Numbered from the stretch's first letter, positions 36,190 to 45,914 are shown. The stretch: 64,000 nucleotides of DNA from an uncultured Flavobacteriales bacterium (GCA_943788145.1 CALSPD010000010.1:1-64000); one strand, 5' to 3'. A program made the numbers and translations. The notes: a model not told the origin generated them from the letters alone.

Positions 36190-37374
36190 ATGGCAAATAA
36201 AGAAGACAGGTTTCAGGGAGTGGATTATTTCAACATTGATGATTTATTGACCGATGAGCACAAACTGATTCGCGATAGTGCAAGGGTTTGGGTGAGGCAA
36301 GAGGTGAGTCCAATTATTGAAAATGCCTATGAAAAGGCTGAGTTTCCACGCCAATGGATCAAAGGCTTGGGCGAACTTGGCGCATTTGGTCCCTACATTC
36401 CTGAAGAATATGGAGGTCCAGGTTTGGATCAGATTTCTTATGGAGTGTTGATGCAAGAATTGGAGCGAGGCGATAGCGGACTTCGATCGACAGCATCGGT
36501 CCAAAGCTCACTTGTTATGTATCCTATTTGGAAATATGGGTCGGAAGAACAGAAGCACAAATATTTGCCAAAACTTGCCACTGGTGAGATGATGGGTTGT
36601 TTTGGACTGACAGAGCCAGATCACGGAAGTAATCCTGGGGGAATGGTTTCCAACTTCAAAGATGCAGGCGATCATGTGATTCTAAACGGGGCTAAAATGT
36701 GGATTTCCAATGCTCCTTTTGCTGATATCGCGGTGGTTTGGGCTAAAGACGAAGCGGGCCGGATACATGGATTAATCGTTGAACGAGGCATGGAAGGTTT
36801 CACAACACCAACCATGCACGGCAAATGGTCGCTTAGAGCCTCAGATACGGGCGAATTGGTGTTCGACAATGTTCCTGTACCAAAAGCAAATATTCTTCCT
36901 AACAAATCTGGCCTTGGCGCTCCACTTGGTTGTCTAGATTCAGCTCGATATGGCATAAGTTGGGGCGCAATTGGTGCGGCCATGGACTGCTACGATAGCG
37001 CACTTCGATATTCAAAAGAGCGTATGCAGTTTGATCGACCGATCGGAAGTTTTCAATTACAGCAGAAAAAACTAGCTGAAATGGTTACGGAAATTACAAA
37101 GGCACAGCTTATGGTTTTTCGACTTGGACAATTGAAGAACGAAGGGATAGCCACTACGGCTCAAATATCAATGGCAAAAAGGAATAGCGTAGAAATGGCG
37201 TTAATAGTGGCGCGAGAGGCTCGACAAATGCACGGGGCAATGGGTATTACGAATGAATATCCGATCATGCGCCACATGATGAACTTAGAATCTGTGGTAA
37301 CCTATGAAGGGACTCACGATATCCACCTGTTGATTACAGGCATGGATGTTACGGGCTTGAGCGCCTTTAAATAG
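36190..37374 (+). CDS. Acyl-CoA dehydrogenase, glutaryl-CoA dehydrogenase-like
   Basis: 394 residues. FAD-binding and substrate segments are CFGLTEPDHGSNPGGM, WISNAPFADI and ERMQFDRPIGSFQLQQ. The catalytic Glu is in VVTYEGTHDIH near the C-terminus. The EGTHDIH motif and the length match glutaryl-CoA dehydrogenase (lysine/tryptophan breakdown), which dehydrogenates and decarboxylates glutaryl-CoA to crotonyl-CoA. It is monocistronic with a strong terminator. If it is GcdH, the ACMSD-type gene at 3057 would fit the same tryptophan route, but the two are 32 kb apart. Confidence 0.9.
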   Translation: MANKEDRFQGVDYFNIDDLLTDEHKLIRDSARVWVRQEVSPIIENAYEKAEFPRQWIKGLGELGAFGPYIPEEYGGPGLDQISYGVLMQELERGDSGLRSTASVQSSLVMYPIWKYGSEEQKHKYLPKLATGEMMGCFGLTEPDHGSNPGGMVSNFKDAGDHVILNGAKMWISNAPFADIAVVWAKDEAGRIHGLIVERGMEGFTTPTMHGKWSLRASDTGELVFDNVPVPKANILPNKSGLGAPLGCLDSARYGISWGAIGAAMDCYDSALRYSKERMQFDRPIGSFQLQQKKLAEMVTEITKAQLMVFRLGQLKNEGIATTAQISMAKRNSVEMALIVAREARQMHGAMGITNEYPIMRHMMNLESVVTYEGTHDIHLLITGMDVTGLSAFK

Positions 37375-37398
37375 ATCATAACATTATATAATGAGCAT

Positions 37399-37426
37399 AA
37401 AAAAAGCCCCAATTGGGGCTTTTTTT
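37399..37426. terminator. Bidirectional rho-independent terminator
   Basis: AGCCCC AATT GGGGCT (37405-37420) forms a short stem with seven A before and seven T after. It serves both the dehydrogenase and the converging Cys-rich lipoprotein gene. Confidence 0.88.
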
Positions 37427-37445
37427 ATGTTATAGAATTGCGGTT

Positions 37446-37673
37446 TTATTTGCAAGTACAACCGAAACCTTCGATAAGAGCGATTCCAGCATCGTATTCA
37501 GACTTGCTTGAAGCGTCATCTTCACAAATTTCTTGAGACTCAACATCATTTCCAGCGTCATCTGTCAAGGTAATGCCATCTGGGCAGCTATCGCAAGTAA
37601 CACATTTGTTGCATGAAGTAATTCCGAACAATAGACCAGTAGATAGGATAAGAGTAAAAGCTTTGATTTTCAT
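37446..37673 (-). CDS. Small Cys-rich lipoprotein
   Basis: 75 residues. The lipobox is FGITSC-N, so the mature protein starts at Cys21. After it come CVTCDSC and later single Cys and the terminal GCTCK, eight Cys in 55 residues. The pattern could be disulfide-bonded or metal-binding; no family recognised. A TACATTCG -7 box is 18 bases before the ATG and a terminator follows, so it is its own transcription unit. Confidence 0.75.
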   Translation of the reverse strand: MKIKAFTLILSTGLLFGITSCNKCVTCDSCPDGITLTDDAGNDVESQEICEDDASSKSEYDAGIALIEGFGCTCK

Positions 37674-37690
37674 TTTTTGTTATTTGGGCG

Positions 37691-37698
37691 CGAATGTA
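37691..37698 (-). promoter_or_regulatory. Putative -7 box (TACATTCG) for the Cys-rich lipoprotein
   Basis: Minus-strand TACATTCG followed by GCGCCC, the same core as before rplU. Confidence 0.35.
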
Positions 37699-37739
37699 GG
37701 TGGATTTTAGTCATGCCGACTAAAGGGGTCCTTATTACG

Positions 37740-38708
37740 CTATTTCTCTCGATCAATAGTATATTGGATGAGGGACTTAAGCGATTCACGAGCTTCATTT
37801 TCTGGAAGGGTTTCGATTCCAGTCAGGGCTTGATGGGCGATCGAGCGCATACGTTCTTCGGCATAAGCGATGCCACCCGAATCTAGGACGAATGCAATGA
37901 CTTTTTGCACATCTTCTCTCGATTTCTTTTCGCGCTTTACGATCCGAAGTATTTCCTTTCCATTCTTGCTGTTATTAATCGCGTAGATGAGTGGAAGAGT
38001 GCTTTTGCGTTCTCGAATGTCATTTCCAGTTGGTTTGCCAATTTTCCCACCTAATCCATAATCAAACAAGTCGTCCTTAATTTGAAATGCAATACCAATC
38101 TGCTCACCGATCACACGCATCTTTTCGATCGTTTCATCATCGGCACCGGCAGATGCGGCACCACAAGCGCAACAAGAGGCGATCAGCGTAGCTGTTTTTT
38201 GTCGAATGATATCGAAGTAAACGCCTTCGTCCATATTAACACCTCGGCTTTTCTCAATTTGGAGCAGCTCACCTTCGCTCATTTGTCGAACCGCGCCACT
38301 CACTATATGGAGCTGCCTAAATTCTTCATTGTCAATGGCCAGTAACAAACCGCGTGAAAGCAAATAGTCACCGACCAATACGGCAATTTTATTCTTCCAC
38401 AATGCATTAATGGAAAAGAAGCCCCTGCGCTCATAAGCTTCGTCTACGACATCATCGTGCACTAATGTAGCCGTGTGAAGGAGTTCAATTAATGCAGCAC
38501 CACGATGAGTTGATTCGTTGATTCCACCAAGGGCTTTTGCCGTCAAAAAGACAAACATTGGCCTGATTTGCTTACCCTTTCGTTTAACAATGTAGTGGGT
38601 GATCTTGTCCAATAATGGCACAGAGCTTTTCATCGAGTCGCGAAACTTATCCTCAAAATGATCCATCTCTTCCTTTATAGGAAGCTTGATTTTATCGATG
38701 CTATTCAC
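37740..38708 (-). CDS. Trans-polyprenyl diphosphate synthase
   Basis: 322 residues from GTG 38708, because the conserved IKLPIKEEM segment begins at once. The two Asp-rich motifs are HDDVVDEA and KDDLFDYG, with the KGKQIRPMF IPP-binding segment. It makes a long all-trans prenyl diphosphate, most likely for menaquinone side chains (as in IspB/HepT-type enzymes). It is the last gene of the ftsX-to-prenyl-synthase series on this strand, after the hypothetical 38766-40259. Confidence 0.92.
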   Translation of the reverse strand: MNSIDKIKLPIKEEMDHFEDKFRDSMKSSVPLLDKITHYIVKRKGKQIRPMFVFLTAKALGGINESTHRGAALIELLHTATLVHDDVVDEAYERRGFFSINALWKNKIAVLVGDYLLSRGLLLAIDNEEFRQLHIVSGAVRQMSEGELLQIEKSRGVNMDEGVYFDIIRQKTATLIASCCACGAASAGADDETIEKMRVIGEQIGIAFQIKDDLFDYGLGGKIGKPTGNDIRERKSTLPLIYAINNSKNGKEILRIVKREKKSREDVQKVIAFVLDSGGIAYAEERMRSIAHQALTGIETLPENEARESLKSLIQYTIDREK

Positions 38709-38765
38709 GATTTATACTCGATTGGTGCGTTCAAACGTACATGAAATATATGGTGCCAAATGCAT

Positions 38766-40259
38766 TTAGAGTTGCGAGCCATCGAGCTTGCCTATTTTGT
38801 ATTCTTTTCCGTTTGAAAACAAGAGAACCACTTCGCTTTGATGAATGTAACCTTCCATACTAGCCATGAAAAGAAAGCTGTTCAATCTACTGCTTGAGAG
38901 CAAATTGGTGCGACTCACCCCTTTTTCCGTTACGGTTACATACCTCAACGCTGACCTCGATGGATTGTTCATGATGCGCTCACCGTTCGTAGTTTGGTTT
39001 TTATTATGGTCGTTATAAAGAACCAAAATTCGATCTCCCAAGTTATAAGCTTGAAGACCCATATATGGCCCAGCTAGGTTATAGTCTGTCTGTCTTCTTT
39101 CTATAACAGCACTTCGGGTTGGTTCCGTTAAATTCTCGACTAGAATGCCATCAAAATGAAACTGATCGGTGCAAGTCATAATGCCTGTTCTTGGGTCCGT
39201 GGTGCAAACTTGATCTTGGTATCTTCGGTCGAGCACGGCAATGGTGTGACCATTTATCGTATATAAATAATCGAGAAATAATCCGTCAATAGCGTCAAGT
39301 TCACGCGTTTCATCTCCATTTATTTGAGCTGTAATTTCTGGGGAGAATCGATGAACCATTTTCTCGGAGATGTCGCTTCCGCTCGAATCGACCTGAACGT
39401 AAGTGTAGCCCATTGATTCGGCTTGTTTAAAAGGGTCCGTTGAATAAAGCGAAACAATTTGAAGGTTGTCAATTCCTGGTTTGAGCAGCATATCTTGCAT
39501 GAAAATCTTATCTACACTAAGGTCGAATTCATGCAATTCTTTGGTTAATGGGTTGAAGCTATAAACCAAATATTTCCGAAGGAATGGACTATTGAGTTTC
39601 ACGCCAGCCTTGGCTCCTATGCTTATGATTCCCCTGTCGTCAATAGAAACTCCAAGTAGTTCTATATCATCCGACTCGAAGGGTAAAGGAAGCGTAAACC
39701 GTTGCGCTTTTCCCACGGGATGTGCGGTTATTTCTATATCGAGAGCGGCCTTTTGTTCGGACTTGAAAGGTTGCTGTCTGCAAACAAGCGCATATTTTCC
39801 CTTGGCCGATGCGGTGAAAAATATAGGCTGAATATTCCGTTTTCCTTCCTGTTCTTCAAATCCGATTTCCTTGCGGTAAGCCTCCACTAGCGCATCCTTT
39901 CGGAGGGAATAAACAACCGATTCGTAAGTCGCAGATTGGTTGTTTTCTGAGGATCGAACTAAGCAAAACAAACTGTCGCCACGAAGTGTATGTTGTTTTA
40001 TCTTTTTTGTGGCATTCGATCGAAGCGTCAAAACTCGAATCGGAAGCCCGGTGTTTAAGTCGATAGGTCGAATGATAATAGCATCGGGTTCGGTGCTAAA
40101 CATCATAGGCGAAGCAGTGGAAGTCTGAATGATATATTCCACCTTTTCGGTACGGGGAACTTCGAATGAGTCAAACAAGGTAAGCGCGGAAACGGAGTCG
40201 ATTTGAGCGAATCCTACCATTGGTATTATCCCTATGCAAAAAGATAGAACCTTATGCAT
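38766..40259 (-). CDS. Hypothetical secreted protein
   Basis: 497 residues from ATG 40259; a longer ATG frame at 40301 reaches into rlmN and puts 14 residues before the signal, so the shorter start is preferred. The signal peptide is MHKVLSFCIGIIPMVGFAQ. The body is beta-rich with regular strands and no catalytic motif; it could be a propeller. It has no T9SS sorting domain and ends near LLFSNGKEYKIGKL. I do not recognise a family. It overlaps rlmN by 8 bases. Confidence 0.7.
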   Translation of the reverse strand: MHKVLSFCIGIIPMVGFAQIDSVSALTLFDSFEVPRTEKVEYIIQTSTASPMMFSTEPDAIIIRPIDLNTGLPIRVLTLRSNATKKIKQHTLRGDSLFCLVRSSENNQSATYESVVYSLRKDALVEAYRKEIGFEEQEGKRNIQPIFFTASAKGKYALVCRQQPFKSEQKAALDIEITAHPVGKAQRFTLPLPFESDDIELLGVSIDDRGIISIGAKAGVKLNSPFLRKYLVYSFNPLTKELHEFDLSVDKIFMQDMLLKPGIDNLQIVSLYSTDPFKQAESMGYTYVQVDSSGSDISEKMVHRFSPEITAQINGDETRELDAIDGLFLDYLYTINGHTIAVLDRRYQDQVCTTDPRTGIMTCTDQFHFDGILVENLTEPTRSAVIERRQTDYNLAGPYMGLQAYNLGDRILVLYNDHNKNQTTNGERIMNNPSRSALRYVTVTEKGVSRTNLLSSSRLNSFLFMASMEGYIHQSEVVLLFSNGKEYKIGKLDGSQL

Positions 40260-41307
40260 TGGCTGCCTGATTTTTATTTGCCAATTGCCCGCATGCTGCA
40301 TCGATATCTTTGCCGCGACTTCTCCTTATGCTCACCACAACTCCTGCACGTTCCAGATAAGCGGCAAAGGCGTTCACTTTCTTAGGATCTGCTTGTTCAA
40401 ATCGCTGGTCATCTATGGAATTGTATTCAATGATATTTACTCGAGCAGGAACCTTTTTGCAAAACGCCACTAATTCTTGCGCGTCTTCCAATTTATCATT
40501 GAAATCTTTGAAAATGATGTATTCAAAAGTTACCCTGTTTTTAGTGACGTCTTCAAAATGATTCAAGGCTTTAGCTAGGCTCTCCAAACTATTCTGTTCG
40601 TTGATGGGCATGATTTTACTGCGCTTTTCATCGTTTGCCGCATGAAGAGAAAGTGCCAGTCTAAATTTGACCTTATCCTCAGCTAGGCGTAAAATCATTT
40701 TTTCAATGCCTGCTGTAGAAACGGTTATCCTTCTAGCCGCCATTCCCAAACCCATGTCGTTCGTTATTCGATAAATGGAGGTTAACACGTTTTTGTAATT
40801 GAGCAAGGGTTCGCCCATTCCCATATAGACAATGTTTGTGAGTGGCTTGTTGAAGTATTTATGGGCGGCTTCTTTAATCGCCACAACTTGATCAAAAATC
40901 TCATCGGGCTCAAGATTGCGCATTCGTTTCAATTTACCAGTAGCGCAAAATGCACAGGACAAACTGCATCCAACCTGAGATGAAATGCAGGCAGTCATTC
41001 GATCATCAGCAGGAATTAATACTGCTTCGACAACCATGCCGTCATGTAGGCGAATAGCGCACTTCACTGTGCCATCGCTGCTTACTTGCTCTTCAGGAAC
41101 GGTTAATTGGTTGATAACAAAGGACTCTTCAAGCGTGCTGCGCAATTCAAGTGGTAAGTTTGTCATGTCCTCAAACGACTTAGCCTGTTTTTGCCACAGC
41201 CACTGTTCTATTTGTCGAGCACGAAATTTTGGTTGTGAAATCGAGGAAAAGAAAGCTTCGATTTGCTCTGAGCTCAGCGACCGTAAGTTCTTTTTTTCGT
41301 TGGACAT
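40252..41307 (-). CDS. rlmN: 23S rRNA (adenine(2503)-C(2))-methyltransferase RlmN
   Basis: 351 residues. The radical-SAM CxxxCxxC is CSLSCAFC, the two catalytic Cys residues are near GCSL and the late AACGQL, and the family segments VYMGMGEPLLN and ALSLHAAND are present. It methylates A2503 of 23S rRNA and A37 of some tRNAs. It follows ispD by 13 bases and carries its own TACCTTTG box. Confidence 0.95.
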   Translation of the reverse strand: MSNEKKNLRSLSSEQIEAFFSSISQPKFRARQIEQWLWQKQAKSFEDMTNLPLELRSTLEESFVINQLTVPEEQVSSDGTVKCAIRLHDGMVVEAVLIPADDRMTACISSQVGCSLSCAFCATGKLKRMRNLEPDEIFDQVVAIKEAAHKYFNKPLTNIVYMGMGEPLLNYKNVLTSIYRITNDMGLGMAARRITVSTAGIEKMILRLAEDKVKFRLALSLHAANDEKRSKIMPINEQNSLESLAKALNHFEDVTKNRVTFEYIIFKDFNDKLEDAQELVAFCKKVPARVNIIEYNSIDDQRFEQADPKKVNAFAAYLERAGVVVSIRRSRGKDIDAACGQLANKNQAANA

Positions 41308-41312
41308 GATGG

Positions 41313-41320
41313 CAAAGGTA
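41313..41320 (-). promoter_or_regulatory. Putative -7 box (TACCTTTG) before rlmN
   Basis: A perfect TAnnTTTG on the minus strand, 5 bases before the ATG, at the very end of ispD. No -33 TTG is seen. It may give rlmN a second, leaderless transcript. Confidence 0.3.
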
Positions 41321-42001
41321 TCATGAGCCTGCTGACATGCCTAATATAGCCTCTGCTATTTTTAGGTCGCTTGGGGTTGTGATTTTTAGATTCGTTGCTT
41401 CGCCCGTCATTAGACTAACGCTATTACCAGCTAATTCAAACACGGTAGCATCATCGGTGAAAGCCGCTTGGAATTCGGTGTCATATGCGGTTTTGATCCG
41501 ATCCACCCGAAAGCATTGTGGGGTTTGAACTTCAACAACTCCTGTTCTATCCAATGGTTGGCTAGAATCACCATCTACTTTTCTCAGGCTTTGGGATATG
41601 GCATGAACCGGAAGAGCGGATCCATTTTTTGAGGCATGATCGTAGCACGAAGCAATTAGGCTTTCAGAAATTAGCGGTCGAACGCCATCATGAATTCCAA
41701 CGATACCTGAATTTGAACAAAGATTGAGTCCGTTTTTTACAGAGTCAAACCGCGTTTTGCCTCCAAAAGCAATCTGATGTGAAACGTTGAAAGTATGTTT
41801 CGCACAAAGCGATTCCCAAAATGCAACGTGGCTTTCGGGTAAGACTAAAATGATTTGATCGTCATTTCCAAACACCCGATCAAATTTATTGATGGTGTGC
41901 ATGAGAATTGGTAAACCGAGGACTTCTATAAACTGCTTTGGAAGTTCATGACCCATACGCAATCCCTGACCACCAGCCACTATGATTGCGCTTCTAGCCA
42001 T
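41321..42001 (-). CDS. ispD: 2-C-methyl-D-erythritol 4-phosphate cytidylyltransferase
   Basis: 226 residues. CTP binding begins IIVAGGQGLRMG with KQF following, and VQTPQCFR and LMTGEATNLKIT are conserved late. It is the MEP-pathway step to CDP-methylerythritol, upstream of the isoprenoid units used by the polyprenyl synthase in the same gene series. It sits 9 bases after queA. Confidence 0.94.
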   Translation of the reverse strand: MARSAIIVAGGQGLRMGHELPKQFIEVLGLPILMHTINKFDRVFGNDDQIILVLPESHVAFWESLCAKHTFNVSHQIAFGGKTRFDSVKNGLNLCSNSGIVGIHDGVRPLISESLIASCYDHASKNGSALPVHAISQSLRKVDGDSSQPLDRTGVVEVQTPQCFRVDRIKTAYDTEFQAAFTDDATVFELAGNSVSLMTGEATNLKITTPSDLKIAEAILGMSAGS

Positions 42002-42010
42002 TTCGATGAC

Positions 42011-43063
42011 TTATTGCAAGATCAACATCGCATCTCCGTAGCTGAAGAATCGGTATTTCTCTTTGATGGCCGTTTGATATGCTTCCATCATCAAGTCGTA
42101 TCCTCCAAATGCTGAAACCATCATTAAGAGCGTAGATTCAGGCACATGGAAATTCGTAATCATACTATCCGCAATACTGAATTCGTGGGGAGGAAAGATG
42201 AATTTGTTCGTCCATCCTTCATATGGCTGCAAGTGATTGTTGGTAGAAAATGAAGTCTCCATAGCCCGCATGCTTGTTGTGCCAACTGCGCAAATTCGCT
42301 TCTTTGCGTCTTTTGCATTATTAACCATATCGCAGCATGCTTGAGTGATAATCGCTTGCTCCGAATCCATCTTGTGTTTAGTTAAATCTTCAACCTCCAC
42401 TGTGCGGAAAGTGCCAAGACCTACGTGTAAAGTCAATCGCGCAAAGTCAACACCACGCAACTCCAAACGCTTCATTACCTCGCGGCTAAAATGCAAGCCA
42501 GCCGTTGGCGCAGCAACAGCTCCTTCATTAGTTGCATAAATGGTCTGGTATCGTTTTTCATCATCAGGCTCTGCGTCTCGAGTGATATATTTTGGAAGGG
42601 GAGTATTTCCCAATCCCATCAACGTTTCTCTAAATTCATCATAGCTACCATCAAACAAGAAACGAAGGGTTCGACCTCGGCTTGTCGTGTTGTCGATAAC
42701 CTCGGCAACTAGAGAATCATCTTCGCCAAAATAAAGCTTATTGCCAATTCGGATTTTTCGTGCTGGATCAACTAAAACATCCCATAGTCGGCTCTCGCGA
42801 TTCAATTCTCGTAATAAAAAGACTTCAATTTTCGCTCCTGTTTTCTCCTTGTTGCCATATAATCGAGCAGGGAAAACGCGCGTATCATTCAATACCATTA
42901 AGTCTCCTTCATTGAAATACTCGATCACATCTTTAAAAACCTTATGCTCTATAGTGCCTTTGGAAGCATCTACAACCATCAGTCTCGCCTCGTCACGCTC
43001 AGGTGAAGGATATTCTGCTATAAGGTTTTTGGGAAGATCAAATCGAAATTGTGAAAGCTTCAT
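42011..43063 (-). CDS. queA: S-adenosylmethionine:tRNA ribosyltransferase-isomerase
   Basis: 350 residues. Typical segments are [35 protein letters not shown] and the C-terminal [16 protein letters not shown]. It transfers ribose from SAM to preQ1 in tRNA to make epoxyqueuosine. It lies between truB and ispD, the usual Bacteroidota order. Confidence 0.96.
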   Translation of the reverse strand: MKLSQFRFDLPKNLIAEYPSPERDEARLMVVDASKGTIEHKVFKDVIEYFNEGDLMVLNDTRVFPARLYGNKEKTGAKIEVFLLRELNRESRLWDVLVDPARKIRIGNKLYFGEDDSLVAEVIDNTTSRGRTLRFLFDGSYDEFRETLMGLGNTPLPKYITRDAEPDDEKRYQTIYATNEGAVAAPTAGLHFSREVMKRLELRGVDFARLTLHVGLGTFRTVEVEDLTKHKMDSEQAIITQACCDMVNNAKDAKKRICAVGTTSMRAMETSFSTNNHLQPYEGWTNKFIFPPHEFSIADSMITNFHVPESTLLMMVSAFGGYDLMMEAYQTAIKEKYRFFSYGDAMLILQ

Positions 43064-43126
43064 ATACTATATATTTTGGATGTAACAGCCCTAAAAAAAG
43101 GGCTGCAAATTTATAATTCTAAAGTT

Positions 43127-43849
43127 CTAAATGGAAGCCGTTTTCAAGTATTTAATGTATTCGTCCTCAATGTGTTTCATAGCGCCTTCAATTGTAAAGG
43201 CTGAATCAATGCTGAAGCGGCCAATTTTTGTTCTTCTCAATTCGATGAGATGCGCCCCCGAACCAATCGCTTTTCCGAAATCGTGCGCTAAACTTCTGAC
43301 GTAAGTTCCTTTGCTGCATTGAAGTTCAAACGAAATTTCGGGATATGAGTCATAGCTTAAATTAAGACCTGAAATTGTGATTTGACTGGGTTTCATAGTT
43401 ACTTCTTTTCCTTTCCGAGCCAACTCATAGGCTTTTTTGCCATCTATTTTCTTGGCCGAAAATATTGGAGGAAACTGCTCAATGTTGCCAATGAATTCTT
43501 GAGCACGAAGGTTAAAGCCGTTAACATCAAGCTCTGGAATTGGGAAAGTATGGTCTACCTCGGTTTCTAAATCAAAGGAGGGAGTAGTGGACCCGATCTG
43601 AAATTTGCCTTCATAAGTCTTGTCCATTCCCATGAGTTCATTAATGGTTTTAGTGTGAACGCCAACGCAAATAATCAACAAACCTGAAGCTAAGGGGTCC
43701 AATGTGCCTGCATGGCCAACTTTTATTTTTTTACGCTCGGTCACACGCTTTGCCGTGTAACGAAGTTTGTTGACCACGTCAAAAGAGGTCCACTCTAGAG
43801 GTTTATCTACAAGAAGCGTCAAGCCAAAGGGCTGAATTACGTCTGACAT
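43127..43849 (-). CDS. truB: tRNA pseudouridine(55) synthase
   Basis: 240 residues. The catalytic Asp is in GHAGTLDPLASGLL; DKPLEWTSF near the start and CSKGTYVRSLAHDFG are the other conserved parts. It makes pseudouridine 55 in tRNA. It is short at the C-terminus because the PUA-like domain is reduced, as in many Bacteroidota. Separated from uppP by 153 bases with hairpins. Confidence 0.95.
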   Translation of the reverse strand: MSDVIQPFGLTLLVDKPLEWTSFDVVNKLRYTAKRVTERKKIKVGHAGTLDPLASGLLIICVGVHTKTINELMGMDKTYEGKFQIGSTTPSFDLETEVDHTFPIPELDVNGFNLRAQEFIGNIEQFPPIFSAKKIDGKKAYELARKGKEVTMKPSQITISGLNLSYDSYPEISFELQCSKGTYVRSLAHDFGKAIGSGAHLIELRRTKIGRFSIDSAFTIEGAMKHIEDEYIKYLKTASI

Positions 43850-43971
43850 CGTATCGAATTACGTGTTTTACCTTAGTTCAAATTGCAATTATGGGCATTT
43901 CCTTTGAAGCGTAGAAAGAATTCAACTCAACTTGGAGTTGTTCATTATCTGTCCTGTATTTCTAACCCAAG

Positions 43972-43999
43972 GGGCGTGAATTAAGTAGAGTTTACGCCC
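43972..43999 (+). other. Inverted repeat with following T-run in the truB-uppP gap
   Basis: GGGCGT (43972-43977) and ACGCCC (43994-43999), then TTTTT on the plus strand, form a terminator-like hairpin pointing away from the flanking minus-strand genes. A second small inverted repeat, CAACTC/GAGTTG, is at 43923-43940. Their roles are unknown. Confidence 0.35.
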
Positions 44000-44002
44000 T
44001 TT

Positions 44003-44791
44003 TTATATTGACACAACAATAGCAATTAGGCCAACTAGAAAGCAGTAGTAACTGAAGTATTTCAATTGACTCTTTTTGACCAAGGCTATCATCCATTGAC
44101 ATGCCGCTAATCCAGCGATAAATGCAGCAATTGCGCCAACTGCGAGTGGTAGTAAGTCCATTTCGATGGTGCCCCCTCCACCATCCATGAGGTCTTTAGC
44201 GACTTTGCCCATGATAAGTGGAACAACCATTAAAAAAGAAAAACGCGCAGCCCGCTCACGATCAACACCAAGTAGCACGGATGTCGAAATGGTCGCTCCA
44301 CTTCTACTGATTCCGGGCAATATCGCAATGGCTTGTGCAATGCCTATGATTAGGGCATTTGAAAAAGTGACTTGTTTGTCGGTTCGTTTCGCTTTATCGG
44401 CTAGAAATAAAAGAAGTCCAGTAATAATTAACATGGCTCCGACCAGTAGCGTTTGTTTGGAGAATAAGGCTTCAATTTCATCATTGAACAAAACACCAAT
44501 GATTGCTGCGGGCGCCATAGACACTATGATCTTGACTGAAAATTGAGCCTGCTCATTCCATTTGAATTGTAGCAAGCCTTGCAAGATTTCAAGTATTTCT
44601 TTTCGGAAAATTACAATCGTGCTGAGGGCCGTTGCAAAATGCAGAACAACGGTAAACATCAAGCTTTCCTCTGGAAGGCTTTTGTCGTCAAAAATTGCTT
44701 TTGCTAGTTCAAGGTGTCCGCTGCTGCTAACAGGTAGGAATTCAGTTAAACCTTGAATTATACCCAATATAATAGCTTCAAGTAAGCTCAA
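44003..44791 (-). CDS. uppP: Undecaprenyl-diphosphatase
   Basis: 262 residues. Start is TTG 44791: an in-frame TAG nine bases upstream (the stop of DUF3098) blocks any longer start, and the conserved N-terminus needs this codon. Motifs are LTEFLPVSSSGHLEL and GISRSGATIS, the two active-site segments of the BacA family, in a protein with about eight membrane helices. It recycles undecaprenyl-PP to undecaprenyl-P for peptidoglycan and LPS assembly. Confidence 0.95.
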   Translation of the reverse strand: MSLLEAIILGIIQGLTEFLPVSSSGHLELAKAIFDDKSLPEESLMFTVVLHFATALSTIVIFRKEILEILQGLLQFKWNEQAQFSVKIIVSMAPAAIIGVLFNDEIEALFSKQTLLVGAMLIITGLLLFLADKAKRTDKQVTFSNALIIGIAQAIAILPGISRSGATISTSVLLGVDRERAARFSFLMVVPLIMGKVAKDLMDGGGGTIEMDLLPLAVGAIAAFIAGLAACQWMIALVKKSQLKYFSYYCFLVGLIAIVVSI

Positions 44792-44797
44792 GGGCGA

Positions 44798-45025
44798 CTA
44801 TTTTTTCATGATTCCATACATGACCAAACCATAACCAACAAGAATGGTTATTGGTGCCACATACATTCTTCGAAAACTAAATACATCTTCACTGAATGAA
44901 GAAACATCATCGGCACCACCGCCACTCATCAGGAAGAACCCAACTATTACAGCTAGAGCACCAGCTCCGATTAGAATAAAATTTATGCGTTCTAAAGAAA
45001 AACCTTGGTTTTGATTGTCGCTCAT
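44798..45025 (-). CDS. DUF3098 family small membrane protein
   Basis: 75 residues with two hydrophobic helices (about 14-32 and 54-72), the second ending VMYGIMKK. It belongs to DUF3098, found in Bacteroidota between ftsX and uppP. Function unknown; the position suggests a link to division or envelope synthesis. It is separated from ftsX by two bases and from uppP by six. Confidence 0.87.
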   Translation of the reverse strand: MSDNQNQGFSLERINFILIGAGALAVIVGFFLMSGGGADDVSSFSEDVFSFRRMYVAPITILVGYGLVMYGIMKK

Positions 45026-45027
45026 GT

Positions 45028-45906
45028 CTAGTACATTTTATTTCTCCGCATGCGAAGGAACTTTCGCACGGCCAAACTGGTGGAGACCCACGAAATTATA
45101 ATTCCCAAGGCCATAACGAACGCAAATAGGTATGCTAAAATTTCTATATCCTGAAATTGAATCAAATCGGGGAGGATTTGTTGCAAATAATACATGACTC
45201 CCATTATGAGTAAAATAGCGATCAACGCGCTGTAAACACCATGAAGAATGCCGCGTCTAACGAATGGTCTTCGAATAAAAGGTTGGGTAGCACCTACCAA
45301 TTGCATCGTCTTAATGATGAATCTTCGACTGTATATTGACAGTCGAATGCTGTTGTTAATTAATGCTATTGCCACGATTAGTAATAGGGAACTGAATACC
45401 AACATCACAATTCCAGCTATCCGCAGGTTTTCTTGAACCTTTTGAATTAGTGATTCTTGATAAACAACTTCTTTGATTTTTGCGCTGCGCGAAAGGTTGG
45501 CTTTAATAATTGCTAAGCTGTCCGTACTTGCATAATCAGCGTTTACCTTAACTTCAATGGATGCAAGTAGGGGATTGTAATCAAGAAATTGCATAAAATC
45601 CTCACCCAACTCACTCTTCAGTATTTCAACGGCTTCCTCTTTGGAAACATAAGTGGATGTTCGTGTGTATTCGGCCACATCAATTGCTTTTTGAAGTCGC
45701 TCGATATCAACAGCCTTGTTGTCGTCATGAAGGTAGATCGTAAAGCCTATGTCGTCCATGACTTGATCGCTTATCTTCTGCGTATACAGCAAAAACAATC
45801 CAAGTAATCCTAGGGTAAATAATACCAACGATACACTCAATATTACGGAGACATACGATCCACGCAATCTCCGTTTTTGAAAATTATCTTCTCCTTTACT
45901 CGCCAT
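45028..45906 (-). CDS. ftsX: Cell division permease-like protein FtsX
   Basis: 292 residues. There are four membrane helices (about 18-40, 165-188, 212-235, 255-280) and a periplasmic domain between the first two. FtsX with the ATPase FtsE activates peptidoglycan hydrolases at the septum. ftsE is not in the window. It is the first gene of the ftsX-DUF3098-uppP-truB-queA series, with a TAGTTTCG box 8 bases upstream. Confidence 0.93.
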   Translation of the reverse strand: MASKGEDNFQKRRLRGSYVSVILSVSLVLFTLGLLGLFLLYTQKISDQVMDDIGFTIYLHDDNKAVDIERLQKAIDVAEYTRTSTYVSKEEAVEILKSELGEDFMQFLDYNPLLASIEVKVNADYASTDSLAIIKANLSRSAKIKEVVYQESLIQKVQENLRIAGIVMLVFSSLLLIVAIALINNSIRLSIYSRRFIIKTMQLVGATQPFIRRPFVRRGILHGVYSALIAILLIMGVMYYLQQILPDLIQFQDIEILAYLFAFVMALGIIISWVSTSLAVRKFLRMRRNKMY

Positions 45907-45914
45907 AAACAGGG

